64,000 bases of DNA from Desulfuromonadales bacterium (GTDB taxonomy: Bacteria > Desulfobacterota > Desulfuromonadia > Geobacterales > Pseudopelobacteraceae), in the NCBI GenBank assembly GCA_013349405.1, contig DUZS01000013.1, positions 23,026-87,025 of the forward strand, given 5' to 3'. The position numbers were made by a program, and so were the translations under genes. Numbering within the stretch: position 1 is the first letter of the stretch; the number at the start of each line of letters is the position of its first letter. The notes beneath the pieces are model-generated. The model did no database searches. It was not told where the DNA came from and worked only from the letters and a program-made list of their open reading frames with translations. Of this stretch, positions 40,318-48,576 are shown piece by piece.

Positions 40318-41151
40318 TTACGGCTTCCAGCTGAACGTTTCATTCACCTGCATCCGCTTGAAAACGGTCTTGAGGTTGCGCTTTTTCAACGCCTGCTCAA
40401 ACGCCTCCGGAGTGCCGGTCAGGGCAGCGTATGTGCCAAAATGCATCGGGATGACCATCTTCGGGTTGACCAGTTCGACTGCGGCAGCTGCGCTCTCCGG
40501 TCCCATTGTCATTTTATCTCCGATGCAGGTCAGCATAACGTCCACATTGGCTACGTTACCTATCAGCTTCATGTCGCTGAACAGATCGGTATCACCGGTA
40601 TGATAGATCGTTGGGCCACCCGCAACAGCAATAACAAACCCTCCTGGATTACCTGCGTAGGCTATGCTTTTTGGCGGACCTGCCTTATCTTCATATTCCA
40701 GTGAGGAGCTATGCACCGCATGGGTAAAAGTCACTTTCACCTCACCCTCAAGAAGTATCACCGTTCCACCTGCGTTGCCGGCACCGGATGGGGCAGCCTG
40801 TTTAGCCGGGAAATCAGCATACTTGACCAATGCTTTCATCAGGTCATTGCTGGCTACCAGCTTGGCACCGGTTTTTTTGGCAATCTCAACGGTATTGCCA
40901 ATATGGTCGCCGTGGGCGTGGGTCAACAGGATCTGATCAGCCTTATCGAGACCGGCCAGCAGCTCTTTTCCTTTGGGGTTGGCCGGATTAGCGAGCCAGG
41001 GATCGATCAGCAGAACCTTGCCGGTCGGTGTCGTGATTTTGAAGGCAGAATGGCCATACCAGGTGATGTCCGTTGTGGTGGCTGCAAATGCAGTCAATGG
41101 TGAAAGTGTCAGAGCAGTAAGAGCTATCAGTGCACGCGCGATCCGTTTCAT
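40318..41151 (-). CDS. Secreted metal-dependent hydrolase, MBL fold (UPF0173-like)
   Basis: This protein is about 277 residues from the ATG at 41151, which has GAGG upstream. A signal peptide ('ALIALTALTLSPLTAFAATT') precedes a compact MBL domain with 'ITWYGHSAFKI', the metal motif 'LTHAHGDHIGNTVEIA' and 'YHTGDTDLFSDM'. This order matches the UPF0173/UlaG-like hydrolases, which usually lack a signal peptide, so the periplasmic location is somewhat unusual. The substrate is unknown. Confidence 0.87.
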   Translation of the reverse strand: MKRIARALIALTALTLSPLTAFAATTTDITWYGHSAFKITTPTGKVLLIDPWLANPANPKGKELLAGLDKADQILLTHAHGDHIGNTVEIAKKTGAKLVASNDLMKALVKYADFPAKQAAPSGAGNAGGTVILLEGEVKVTFTHAVHSSSLEYEDKAGPPKSIAYAGNPGGFVIAVAGGPTIYHTGDTDLFSDMKLIGNVANVDVMLTCIGDKMTMGPESAAAAVELVNPKMVIPMHFGTYAALTGTPEAFEQALKKRNLKTVFKRMQVNETFSWKP

Positions 41152-41231
41152 GGTGAAGACCTCCTCGAATACGTTTGTAAATAACAACTGGACAAATTCT
41201 ATCCTTTTTGTTTTTTCACGTAAACAGGAAA

Positions 41232-41613
41232 TTACATCTCCATAATCACCGGTAGTATCACCGGTCGCCGCTCGATGGTCTTTTTGCAGAAGCGCCGCAG
41301 CGCCTGGTGGACAGTGGTCTTCACCTCGTCAGAATCGCAGCGCATTTCGGTGTTGATTTCATCCAGTTCAAACGCCACCACTTTGTGCGCATCTTCCATA
41401 TATTCCTGACTTTCATCCTCGAAGACAAAACCGCGCGACACAATATCAGGGCAGTAAATAATGGCGCCGGTCGTCATATTAAGCCCGATGTTGACGATGC
41501 TTGCGGTCCCGCAGCACCATCCTGCCGACGTCACCCACCCCTTTGCCATCGACAAAAAATCGGCCTGATTCGATATGCTCGACAATCGCCGCTGTGTCGG
41601 AATAAAAGTAAAC
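41232..41613 (-). pseudogene. Remnant of a second RNase J gene (3' end, frameshifted)
   Basis: From its stop codon this stretch matches the last 400 bases or so of the intact rnj at 45593 at high identity. Compare 'RRFCKKTIERRPVILPVIMEM', present in both. A deletion of about 23 bases breaks the frame: 'VDGKGVGDVGRMVLRDRKH' is read in one frame and 'NIGLNMTTGAIIYCPDIVSRG' in another. Upstream codons beyond about 41613 are missing. Homology stops at the stop codon and many differences are at third positions, so this looks like a diverged paralogue that decayed, not a fresh duplication. Confidence 0.88.
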
Positions 41614-41903
41614 AACCTGGGGGGGCGGGGACTGGATACATATTTGCCAATTAATATGGATGACCCCAGAATTGCCCCCGATCTCTAAAAAAACGGGCAG
41701 GTTTTTACAGGGAGCTATTGGAGGCAGTTTTGATGCAGACAGAATACCGGGCGGGTTTTGGAATAACCTGAAGAACTGGCTGCATGTGCAGCTTTGCAAT
41801 GCCAGCAGTCCGTTAATTGTGATGGCGCTTGTGGAGATTGGCAGAATTACGAATGGGCGGTTAGGGGGTTAGCATTATTAAATTGGGGATAATTTCCCCG
41901 GAA
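41614..41903. other. Gap with probable mobile-element debris
   Basis: The only ORF (41660-41872 plus, 70 codons) has no ribosome site and no recognisable family. Phrases such as 'gatgaccccagaattgccc' resemble the 'aattctgggg...' sequences often left next to REP-associated transposase genes. No complete inverted repeat or transposase was found. Confidence 0.35.
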
Positions 41904-42485
41904 TTACGGTGTCTCTCCCTGCATCACAACAACTCTGCTTTCTTCTTCTATAATTCGAAACATCGTGTGCCCAGTTGCTACCTGAACTGCCTTCTCTTCT
42001 GCCGATGTGTCGTCCTCGGTCATCTCCACCGGAGCCGTTTCAATCGGAGCAACGTCTTCGACAGGTATATCAGCCTGCATATCTGCAACTGCAGTTTCTG
42101 TCGGATTTATATTCATCTCTTCTTTTGAGACCAGGAAGTCGCTTTCATGAATATTCAGAGTCTGAAGAGCCTCGTACTGGTATTCCGGCGGCGCAACCGA
42201 CTGTACCTTAAGCCGGTCAATGTTCACAGTTTGAAGTGAATCCATCACACCGTTGGCCGGACTTCTGCCAACAACAGTTTTTTGCAACTGATCCAGTTCC
42301 CGCTCCCGCTGGGTTGTTGAATACGGCTTTACTGAAGATTGTGGCTGTACATTCGCAACAATAGCTGGACGTGTAAGTCGGCGACGCTCCTCTGCAAACT
42401 GCTGCTGAGGATCACCTGCAGCCTGACTGGCAGCAACTGCGCAGAGCAGAAATACGGAATCAACGTAGAATATGGCTGGTCGCAT
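41904..42485 (-). CDS. Hypothetical exported protein
   Basis: This protein is 193 residues from the ATG at 42485, with AAGGTG 9 bases upstream. The ORF-track start at 42665 lies inside the upstream gene. A signal-peptide-like N-terminus ('FYVDSVFLLCAVAASQAAG') is followed by a charged, low-complexity body rich in Glu, Gln and Val. It includes 'DSLQTVNIDRLKVQSV' and 'EALQTLNIHESDFLV', a possible imperfect repeat. The acidic middle ('DIPVEDVAPIETAPVEMTEDD') looks disordered. No family is recognised. The gene lies 69 bases after the BNR-repeat gene on the same strand, so co-transcription is possible. Confidence 0.55.
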   Translation of the reverse strand: MRPAIFYVDSVFLLCAVAASQAAGDPQQQFAEERRRLTRPAIVANVQPQSSVKPYSTTQRERELDQLQKTVVGRSPANGVMDSLQTVNIDRLKVQSVAPPEYQYEALQTLNIHESDFLVSKEEMNINPTETAVADMQADIPVEDVAPIETAPVEMTEDDTSAEEKAVQVATGHTMFRIIEEESRVVVMQGETP

Positions 42486-42511
42486 ACAACAGACACCTTG
42501 TAAAGTGACTA

Positions 42512-42535
42512 CCGGACCCGCCGAAACGGGTCCGG
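42512..42535. other. GC-rich hairpin between two exported-protein genes
   Basis: 'ccggacccg' and 'cgggtccgg' form a perfect 9-bp stem with a 6-base loop. There is no U-run downstream on the minus strand, so it is not a standard terminator. It may stabilise or attenuate the transcript. Confidence 0.45.
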
Positions 42536-42553
42536 AAAAAGACAAGCATCGGA

Positions 42554-43729
42554 TTATTTTTCTCTGCTGAAATATATTGCCTTTGATTGATTCCAATCTG
42601 TTGGCGTCCCCGCAAAAAAATTCGCATCCGTTTCTGTTGAACCGTACATCGAAGACACGATACAAACTTTGCCGCTTGCGTCAAGAACAGCTCCGCTATG
42701 TGCGGTTCCAACCACATTGACATTAGCGCTCCAGGTGGCACCATTATCGGAACTCTTATTAACAGTTATACGTCCGTCAGGTCCCCAGTTGACATAATGG
42801 CCGACAACCGTGATTACCTTGCTGGAATTGACCGTGATGGATGGATACGTGCCATATACCGTCGCATTAGGTGTAACCGGTCGCTTGGTCCAGGTCTTGC
42901 CGCCATTAGTTGTTACGGCAACCCAAATGCTTAATGATGTTGGCGTAGATTCTTTGTAGGCTATATAGATATTATTTGCGTCATAAACGGCTATCGAAAC
43001 ATTATCACTCGCATTTGGCGAGATCGGTACACTTGACCAGGTTGAGCTGCCAAAAGATTTTTTGTGAAATGTAACGCTGTTGCCTACATAATCTACTGCA
43101 TAAATGTTATTACTCCCGTCAATCGCGATGGCAAAATTATTCCAGTCAGCCCCCCACGGCAGAACAACAGGAGTCCCAAAGGTTGACTCTGCAGAATTTG
43201 CTGATGTATAGTTCAAGCCGTCAGAGGCACCAAAAAACAGATGGAGGCTGCCATTGGGCGCTGCGACAATCTTGGTTATCCACGGATCCACTGTTTGTGT
43301 GCCTGCGATGACGACGGGAGCACTCCAACCCGCCCCGGCAGGGCGATCAGCAAAAAATGAGTACATGAGTCCTTCTGTATCGGCCCATGTGGCAACAATA
43401 AGGTTCTTGCCGGTATAAAGTGGATCTTTGACTTTTACTATGCGTGGCTGTGTACCGGTTGCTGACAAGAGAGCCGGCACTCCCCAGGTTAAGCCTCCAT
43501 CTGTACTCCGCACAATCCTTGCTTCGCCGTTTGTACCATTGAACGCAACATAGACATTATTTCCATCAACAACAAGCTGCCTATTGTCGTTAATATCATC
43601 CATAAAGCCATCTGCCACCTTTGTCGACTTGGCACCCAGATTGAATACCGGGACCGCTGGCGTTGCAGCTAACGCCAGAGAAGCCGTCAACATAAGACCT
43701 GTCACAATTACTGCCATTCTTTTTAACAT
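42554..43729 (-). CDS. Secreted BNR/sialidase-like repeat protein
   Basis: This protein is about 391 residues from the ATG at 43729, preceded by AAAGGAG. A signal peptide ('MAVIVTGLMLTASLALAATP') is followed by repeats with Asp-box (BNR) motifs: 'RIVRSTDGGLTWGV', 'WVAVTTNGGKTWTKRP' and 'TVNKSSDNGATWSAN'. These are S-x-D-G-G-x-T-W turns of a six-bladed sialidase-type propeller. No sialidase Arg triad or FRIP motif was seen, so binding is more likely than catalysis. It sits in the accessory patch between the RNase J remnant and the toxin-antitoxin genes. Confidence 0.82.
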   Translation of the reverse strand: MLKRMAVIVTGLMLTASLALAATPAVPVFNLGAKSTKVADGFMDDINDNRQLVVDGNNVYVAFNGTNGEARIVRSTDGGLTWGVPALLSATGTQPRIVKVKDPLYTGKNLIVATWADTEGLMYSFFADRPAGAGWSAPVVIAGTQTVDPWITKIVAAPNGSLHLFFGASDGLNYTSANSAESTFGTPVVLPWGADWNNFAIAIDGSNNIYAVDYVGNSVTFHKKSFGSSTWSSVPISPNASDNVSIAVYDANNIYIAYKESTPTSLSIWVAVTTNGGKTWTKRPVTPNATVYGTYPSITVNSSKVITVVGHYVNWGPDGRITVNKSSDNGATWSANVNVVGTAHSGAVLDASGKVCIVSSMYGSTETDANFFAGTPTDWNQSKAIYFSREK

Positions 43730-43784
43730 ATTTTCTCCTTTAACATAAAATTCTGTGCTCAGCACAGATAGCGTGTAATTCAAG

Positions 43785-44106
43785 CAGATATAAACAGTAA
43801 TATGGTGATGATGCTCTGACCATTAAAAAATTTCTTCCCTTGCAGGTCGGCCGAACAATTCTAATTAAAGCAGGCGACGGTTACTATCATACTCAATTTA
43901 TTAAAGCAACTATAATTGCAACCAAAAATAGAATTTATTCATAGGCCATCCGGTGCAGCCGTTCTACCAAGCTTTGGGGGGGGGCTGTAGAGTTCTGGGG
44001 ACATAATTTCGGAAATGAGGGAGTGTTACGTGTCGCATTATTTGAGGCTCATTGTTACGAGGGAGTTCTGGGAACACACACGGTTTTATGAAACTTTCAG
44101 AAAATG
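43785..44106. other. Intergenic stretch of about 320 bases without a gene
   Basis: The stretch is AT-rich and ORF-free. It contains a run of nine G (near 43976) and the phrases 'gttctggggacataattt' and 'gttctgggaacacac', which look like degraded repeats of the kind found beside REP-type transposases. Upstream of the BNR gene it must hold a minus-strand promoter, but no clear one was seen. Confidence 0.4.
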
Positions 44107-44418
44107 TCACCCCCAATAAGCTGTATCGTGGGGACCAAGGGCAATGAACTTGATGGTGTCGTCAAGACTGTCAGGACAGTCTGCACAGAGGACAATGGCA
44201 TCGTCTCCCTTCTTTCGGCAGGTTGCGCAGTAAAGGAAAATAATCAGGAAATTGCGTTTGACTGAGCAACTGTAGAAACCACGAAAGTTTCCTTTGAGCG
44301 GTTCACCCAGAGCCACTGGACTTTCGCAGATCATAGTCACTTTTTTTCGGACAGCTTCTTTTATTGAACTGTGTTTTTTGAGAGAGGCAGCAAAATCATC
44401 ACTAAAAACAAGATTCAT
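44107..44418 (-). CDS. RelE/YafQ-like toxin of a toxin-antitoxin module
   Basis: The 103 residues include 'MNLVFSDDFAASLKKHSSIKEAVRKKV', 'LKGNFRGFYSCSVKRNFLIIFLY' and 'DDTIKFIALGPHDTAYW'. The strand order and the final 'LGPHD..Y' match RelE/ParE-fold mRNA interferases. The His near the end could be catalytic. Its ATG overlaps the antitoxin stop by 4 bases, so the pair is translationally coupled, antitoxin first. A cysteine-rich insertion ('CATCRKKGDDAIVLCADC') is unusual for the fold and might bind metal. Confidence 0.8.
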   Translation of the reverse strand: MNLVFSDDFAASLKKHSSIKEAVRKKVTMICESPVALGEPLKGNFRGFYSCSVKRNFLIIFLYCATCRKKGDDAIVLCADCPDSLDDTIKFIALGPHDTAYWG

Positions 44419-44669
44419 TTAAAAACCTCATCATAACTGAGCCAACTGACGGTACCTGCTTTAACTCGTTCAATTGTGCTTAGAAGTGAATCAGAAAAAT
44501 CAGGGTCTGCCAGTATCGTTTCAGTAGGGTCATTTTCCTTAACCCGCTTCAGCTTTAGAGCGAATTGGGTAAAGACCTCGGAAACCGTTGTTCGCTGGGT
44601 TTCAGCATATTCTTTGATAAAGTCAATTAAGTCGGCGTCAAGAGTAAGGTTGATTCGAGATTTTTGCAT
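44415..44669 (-). CDS. Ribbon-helix-helix-type antitoxin
   Basis: The protein has 84 residues. Its N-terminus, 'SRINLTLDADLIDFIKEYAETQRTTVSEVFTQFALKL', has the strand-helix-helix pattern of RHH DNA-binding antitoxins (DUF6364-like). The C-terminal half ('LADPDFSDSLLSTIERVKAG') should wrap around the toxin. A strong AGGAGG precedes the ATG. The promoter just upstream carries a palindrome where the antitoxin probably represses its own operon. Confidence 0.82.
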   Translation of the reverse strand: MQKSRINLTLDADLIDFIKEYAETQRTTVSEVFTQFALKLKRVKENDPTETILADPDFSDSLLSTIERVKAGTVSWLSYDEVFK

Positions 44670-44689
44670 AGCGCACCTCCTGGATGTTA

Positions 44690-44718
44690 CATTATGCGCA
44701 TGACATGCGTCTTGTCAA
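44690..44718 (-). promoter_or_regulatory. Promoter and operator of the RelE-like module
   Basis: On the minus strand TTGACA and ATAATG are 17 bases apart. The 13-base palindrome 'cgcatgacatgcg' (44697-44709) sits between them, a typical place for antitoxin autorepression. Confidence 0.7.
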
Positions 44719-44748
44719 GTTAGGTCATCACACCAATCAGTTTCTTGC

Positions 44749-44777
44749 TTGCCACATTTCCAATCATTGAGTACATT
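44749..44777 (+). promoter_or_regulatory. Promoter of the FitAB-like module
   Basis: TTGCCA and TACATT are 17 bases apart, ending 30 bases before the antitoxin start at 44808. It is back to back with the promoter of the other toxin-antitoxin pair. Confidence 0.5.
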
Positions 44778-44807
44778 GATGTCACTGCAATCACTGGAGG
44801 CACTCAA

Positions 44808-45053
44808 ATGGCTAGTATTACTGTTAGAAATATTGATGAATCATTGAAAACCAAACTTCGTCTGCAATCGGCACAGCATGGCTGCTCGATGGAAGCTGAG
44901 GTGCGCAATATTCTGCGTCAGGTTCTCTTGCCGTCCGCAGCTCAGTCTGATTTTGCTGTTCGTGTTCATCAGCGCTTTGCTGCTTTGAATATGGATACCC
45001 TGTCGATCCCGTCACGTCAGGAAGTACGTACTCCCCCGGACATGGATATTTGA
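44808..45053 (+). CDS. FitA/VapB-like antitoxin
   Basis: This protein has 81 residues from the ATG at 44808, which has TGGAGG upstream. The ORF-track start at 44745 has no ribosome site. 'MASITVRNIDESLKTKLRLQSAQHGCSMEAEVRNILRQVL' is the FitA-type RHH domain seen in many Arc-like antitoxins. The tail 'IPSRQEVRTPPDMDI' is the toxin-binding segment. It is followed at once by the PIN-domain toxin. Confidence 0.9.
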   Translation: MASITVRNIDESLKTKLRLQSAQHGCSMEAEVRNILRQVLLPSAAQSDFAVRVHQRFAALNMDTLSIPSRQEVRTPPDMDI

Positions 45054-45055
45054 TT

Positions 45056-45487
45056 ATGGGTGGCATTATACTGGATACCAATGTGCTGTCAGAATTGATG
45101 CGGTCGCAGCCAGATCCTGTCGTGCTGGAGTGGTTTGCGCGTCAAACTTCGGTGATTTTTTATACGACTGCAATTACACAGGCGGAAATAATGCTTGGTG
45201 TTGCACTTCTGCCTGCCGGCAAACGCCGTCAGGCGCTTGCGGAAGCTGCCGAGAAAATGTTCCGGGAAGATTTTTTTGGCAACTGCCTCCCGTTCGATGA
45301 ATCTTGCTCCCATCACTATGCTTACCTTGTTGCAAACCGCCGCCGCTCAGGTTTTTCAATCACAACCGAAGATGCCCAGATTGCCGCGATAGCCCTGAAT
45401 CGCACCATGCCGCTTGCCACTAGAAACACCAAGGACTTTCTTCATATTGAAGGGCTGACTCTTCATAACCCTTGGTTCCTGCCATAA
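45056..45487 (+). CDS. FitB/VapC-like PIN-domain toxin
   Basis: This 143-residue PIN ribonuclease has acidic metal-binding residues in 'ILDTNVLSEL', 'ITQAEIMLGV' and 'ITTEDAQIAAIA' plus 'LATRNTKDF'. The ATG at 45056 lies 2 bases after the antitoxin stop, so translation is coupled. VapC/FitB toxins cleave tRNA or rRNA when the antitoxin is lost. It forms the right-hand edge of the accessory patch next to the intact rnj. Confidence 0.93.
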   Translation: MGGIILDTNVLSELMRSQPDPVVLEWFARQTSVIFYTTAITQAEIMLGVALLPAGKRRQALAEAAEKMFREDFFGNCLPFDESCSHHYAYLVANRRRSGFSITTEDAQIAAIALNRTMPLATRNTKDFLHIEGLTLHNPWFLP

Positions 45488-45503
45488 CACACCACAGGGG
45501 TAA

Positions 45504-45525
45504 CCCTCTCCCTCAGGGAGAAGGG
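45504..45525. repeat. Small palindrome, possible dispersed repeat or terminator
   Basis: 'ccctctccct' and its near complement 'agggagaaggg' form a hairpin between the converging toxin and rnj genes. Motifs like this are common dispersed palindromes. A similar C/G-rich hairpin lies between gcvT and gcvH. Confidence 0.5.
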
Positions 45526-45592
45526 ATTGTTTAAGCTTTTGCGGTGGATTAGAACGAATCAGGTAGAATGATGAGCGTATTTGAGATACCGG

Positions 45593-47266
45593 CTACATCT
45601 CCATAATCACCGGTAGTATCACCGGTCGTCGCTCGATGGTCTTTTTGCAGAAGCGCCGCAACGCCTGACGGACGACTGTTTTCACCTCTTCAGCATCGCA
45701 GCGCATTTCGGTGTTAATCTCCTCCAGCGCGAACGCCACAACCTTGCGGGCATCTTCCAGATATTCCTGACTTTCATCCTCGAAGACAAAACCGCGCGAC
45801 ACAATATCAGGGCCGTATATAACAGCCCCCGTGGTCATATTCAGTCCGATGATAACGACGATCATACCGTCTTCCGAGAGATGCTTGCGGTCCCGCAGCA
45901 CCATCCTGCCGACATCACCCACCCCTTTACCGTCGACAAAAACCCTGCCTGATTCGATATGCTCGACAATCGCGGCGGTGTCCGAATAAAAGGAAACGAT
46001 TTGTCCATTGGTCGCGAGGATGCAGCGTTCCTCAGGGATGCCGACTTTACGGGCCAGTTGGATATGTTTGATCAGATGACGGTATTCTCCGTGAATCGGA
46101 ATGAAAAAGCGCGGCTGCACGGTGTTGAGCATCAATTTCAACTCTTCCTGGCTGGCGTGCCCGGAAACATGCACCTCGGAGACCCGTTCATGAAAAACTT
46201 CGGCGCCGCGGCGGTAGAGATGATTGATCAGTTCCGAGATGGTACGCTCATTGCCCGGAATGACGCGGGAGGAGAGGATAACGGTATCACCTTTTTCGAG
46301 TTTGATCTGTTTATGATCGTCCATGGCGATGCGGGTCAGAGCGCTCATCGGCTCCCCCTGGCTGCCGGTGGAGATGATGCAGACCTGTTCCGGGGGCAGA
46401 TGAGGTAGTTCGCGCAGATCCATGAGATCTTCGTCGGCAATCGTCAGATAGCCTAAATCCCGGGCGATCTGAACATTTTTCAGCATCGAACGGCCATTAA
46501 GGAGGATCTTGCGGCCGCAGCGTGTGGCGACATCGACAACCTGTTGGACACGGTGGATGCTGCTGGAGAATGCCGCGACAATGATACGGCCCGTGCATTT
46601 CGGGAAAATATCGCCGAACGCTTCACCGACATATTTTTCCGAGAGCGTGTACCCTTCGCGCTCGACATTGGTGGAGTCCGACAACAGTGCCAGAACACCC
46701 GCTTCGCCGTAGCGCGACAGGCTGGCCAGATCGGTCAGCTGGCCGTCTACCGGGGTGTGATCAATTTTGAAATCGCCGGTATGAATGACAACCCCTTCCG
46801 GACAGGTTATTGCCAGAGCACAGCCATCAACAATAGAATGGGCCACGCGCAGGAACTCGACCTGAAACGAGCCGATTGCCACGGTTTCGCGAGGTACTAC
46901 GATTATCAGCTCGACGGCGCCGTCCAGTTTGTACTCCTCCAGTTTGGCGGTAACGAGACCGAGTGTCAGGGCAGTGCCGTAGACCGGAACATTGAGTTCC
47001 TGCAGGACAAAGGGGAGGGCGCCGATGTGGTCTTCGTGACCGTGCGTAAGACAGATCGCCCGTACCTGTTCCGAACGCTCCCGCAGCCAGGTGATGTCAG
47101 GGATGACATAGTCGATGCCGAGCATGTCGGGGGTGGGAAACATCAGGCCGCAATCGACGATCATAATATCGTCACCATACTGGTAGGCCATCATGTTCAT
47201 GCCGATTTCGCCCAAACCGCCGAGGGCGACTATCTGCAGTGCTGAATATGATTCTGCTCCATCCAT
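45593..47266 (-). CDS. rnj: Ribonuclease J
   Basis: This 557-residue RNase J is a beta-CASP metallo-beta-lactamase enzyme with 5'-3' exonuclease and endonuclease activity in mRNA decay. It has 'LTHGHEDHIGALPFVL' (metal site), 'VIHTGDFKIDHTP', 'SDSTNVEREGYT', the beta-CASP segments 'FSSSIHRVQQVVD' and 'STGSQGEPMSALTRIA', and 'VSGHASQEELKLML'. The C-terminal domain runs to 'RRPVILPVIMEM'. The gene lies 3 bases after a small TPR gene. A decayed paralogue of its 3' end lies 4 kb away in the same orientation. Confidence 0.96.
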   Translation of the reverse strand: MDGAESYSALQIVALGGLGEIGMNMMAYQYGDDIMIVDCGLMFPTPDMLGIDYVIPDITWLRERSEQVRAICLTHGHEDHIGALPFVLQELNVPVYGTALTLGLVTAKLEEYKLDGAVELIIVVPRETVAIGSFQVEFLRVAHSIVDGCALAITCPEGVVIHTGDFKIDHTPVDGQLTDLASLSRYGEAGVLALLSDSTNVEREGYTLSEKYVGEAFGDIFPKCTGRIIVAAFSSSIHRVQQVVDVATRCGRKILLNGRSMLKNVQIARDLGYLTIADEDLMDLRELPHLPPEQVCIISTGSQGEPMSALTRIAMDDHKQIKLEKGDTVILSSRVIPGNERTISELINHLYRRGAEVFHERVSEVHVSGHASQEELKLMLNTVQPRFFIPIHGEYRHLIKHIQLARKVGIPEERCILATNGQIVSFYSDTAAIVEHIESGRVFVDGKGVGDVGRMVLRDRKHLSEDGMIVVIIGLNMTTGAVIYGPDIVSRGFVFEDESQEYLEDARKVVAFALEEINTEMRCDAEEVKTVVRQALRRFCKKTIERRPVILPVIMEM

Positions 47267-47269
47267 AGC

Positions 47270-47671
47270 TTATCTTTCCTGTTGCAGGGGTACCAGCGCG
47301 GCAATTTTCTTATCGCATTTTTCGATCCAGCTCATACCGGGTGTGACCAGCCAGTGGTCGGCGTAGAACGAACTGCGCAGGGAGCGATAGGCAATCAGGG
47401 CGCGGTTTACATCGCCGAGACGTTCATTGGTTTCACCGATCAGCCAGAGCTTTTCTGCAGCCATTTCAATGGTCGGGTGGTAGGGGATATACATGTGCAG
47501 AGCGGATTCGTATCCGGCCACCGCGCCGGTAAAATCGCCCTTGCGATAGGCTTCTTCGCCCCGGCTGAACTGACTGCTCATGCGCCACCAGGTTCCTGCA
47601 AGGAAAAGGAGCATGCTGATCAGGCAGATAACGATGCCATTGGCGATGATGTTTTTCAGCTGTTCGTTCAT
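47270..47671 (-). CDS. Small membrane-anchored TPR-like protein
   Basis: This 133-residue protein has one N-terminal membrane helix ('GIVICLISMLLFLAGTWW') and then two TPR-like helix pairs: 'GEEAYRKGDFTGAVAGYESALHMY' and 'LGDVNRALIAYRSLRSSF'. It is probably held in the inner membrane with its repeats exposed. It lies between a 63-residue membrane protein (4-base gap) and rnj (3-base gap), so all are likely one transcript. Function is unknown. Confidence 0.78.
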   Translation of the reverse strand: MNEQLKNIIANGIVICLISMLLFLAGTWWRMSSQFSRGEEAYRKGDFTGAVAGYESALHMYIPYHPTIEMAAEKLWLIGETNERLGDVNRALIAYRSLRSSFYADHWLVTPGMSWIEKCDKKIAALVPLQQER

Positions 47672-47675
47672 GAAA

Positions 47676-47867
47676 TTACCTGCCCTGGAAAAAACCGGGA
47701 ATAAAGGTGAGCAGAACGCCTAACGCACACGAGACAACTCCGCACAGGACGACAACCGCTGCCGCGATGTCAAAGGGTTTTTTCAAGCGATGAGCCGCTG
47801 GAAATCCCCAGATCATGCCGGCCAAACCGGCGATAATCAGTACAATATACTGATAACCGATAGTCAT
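47676..47867 (-). CDS. Small two-helix membrane protein
   Basis: The 63 residues hold two hydrophobic helices ('YQYIVLIIAGLAGMIWGF' and 'FDIAAAVVVLCGVVSCALGVLLTFI'). The gene abuts plsC (which ends at 47868) and the TPR gene. Tight packing and helix regularity support a real gene, although no family is recognised. Confidence 0.7.
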   Translation of the reverse strand: MTIGYQYIVLIIAGLAGMIWGFPAAHRLKKPFDIAAAVVVLCGVVSCALGVLLTFIPGFFQGR

Positions 47868-48572
47868 TCAATGCTCCAGAACGGATTCAATCTGTTTTCG
47901 TACCTGCTCCATCATCCAGCTTTCTGCTTCACTCCTGCGGAGTTCGGAAGGGAACGCGACCGGAGGATGCAATGTGATGCTGATATTGCCGCTGAACAGC
48001 CTGATCCGGTTGGCCGGATTTACCCGCCCGCTGCCGTTGATCGTAACCGGAATGACCGGTACGTCTGCTTTACGCGCAAGTATGAACCCGCCGCGTTTGA
48101 ACGGCAGCAGGGTGCCGTCCGTTGTGCGGGTCCCCTCGGGAAACAGGACGACGCTCTTGCCCTGATTAATCGCCGCTGCGGCCTCATCAAGACTCTGCAG
48201 CGCTTTACGGCCATCGCCGCGATCGAGGGGGATATAGCCGCCACGGCGCATGGCATGGCCGAACAGCGGAATTTCGAAGAGTTCCTTCTTGGCAATCCAG
48301 TAAAAGCGTCGCGGCATAGCCGCCAGAAGAGCTAAAATATCAAAGTTGCTCTGATGGTTGCTCATAAAGATCACCGCTCCTTCCGGGAGCAGTTCACTGC
48401 CGCTGACCGTTACCTTGACCCCGTTCAGCGCCAGCATCAACCGTGCCCAGGTGCGGGCGTGCCAGGCATGAACGCGTCCACTCCCGTCAAAAAGCGTCGA
48501 AAGAACGGAGCTGACCGAAAACAGGAGTGTCAGAGGGATAAAAACCGCCAGGTAGAGGTACGCGCGAATCAT
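47868..48572 (-). CDS. plsC: 1-acyl-sn-glycerol-3-phosphate acyltransferase
   Basis: This protein is about 234 residues from the ATG at 48572 (MIRAYLYLAVFIPLTLL). The ORF-track start runs through the upstream gene. It has an N-terminal membrane helix, the HX4D motif 'SNHQSNFD' and the phosphate-binding 'LFPEGTRTTDGTLLPFKRGGF'. PlsC adds the second acyl chain to make phosphatidic acid at the inner membrane. gpsA, which supplies glycerol-3-phosphate for the same pathway, is two genes upstream on the same strand. Confidence 0.93.
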   Translation of the reverse strand: MIRAYLYLAVFIPLTLLFSVSSVLSTLFDGSGRVHAWHARTWARLMLALNGVKVTVSGSELLPEGAVIFMSNHQSNFDILALLAAMPRRFYWIAKKELFEIPLFGHAMRRGGYIPLDRGDGRKALQSLDEAAAAINQGKSVVLFPEGTRTTDGTLLPFKRGGFILARKADVPVIPVTINGSGRVNPANRIRLFSGNISITLHPPVAFPSELRRSEAESWMMEQVRKQIESVLEH

Positions 48573-48576
48573 CGCC

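Noticed and set aside
41660-41872. 70-codon plus-strand ORF beside the RNase J remnant
   Set aside because: No ribosome site or recognisable domain; more likely debris.
41614-44106. Intact insertion sequence or prophage in the accessory patch
   Set aside because: No transposase, integrase or terminal inverted repeat was found, only short suggestive phrases.
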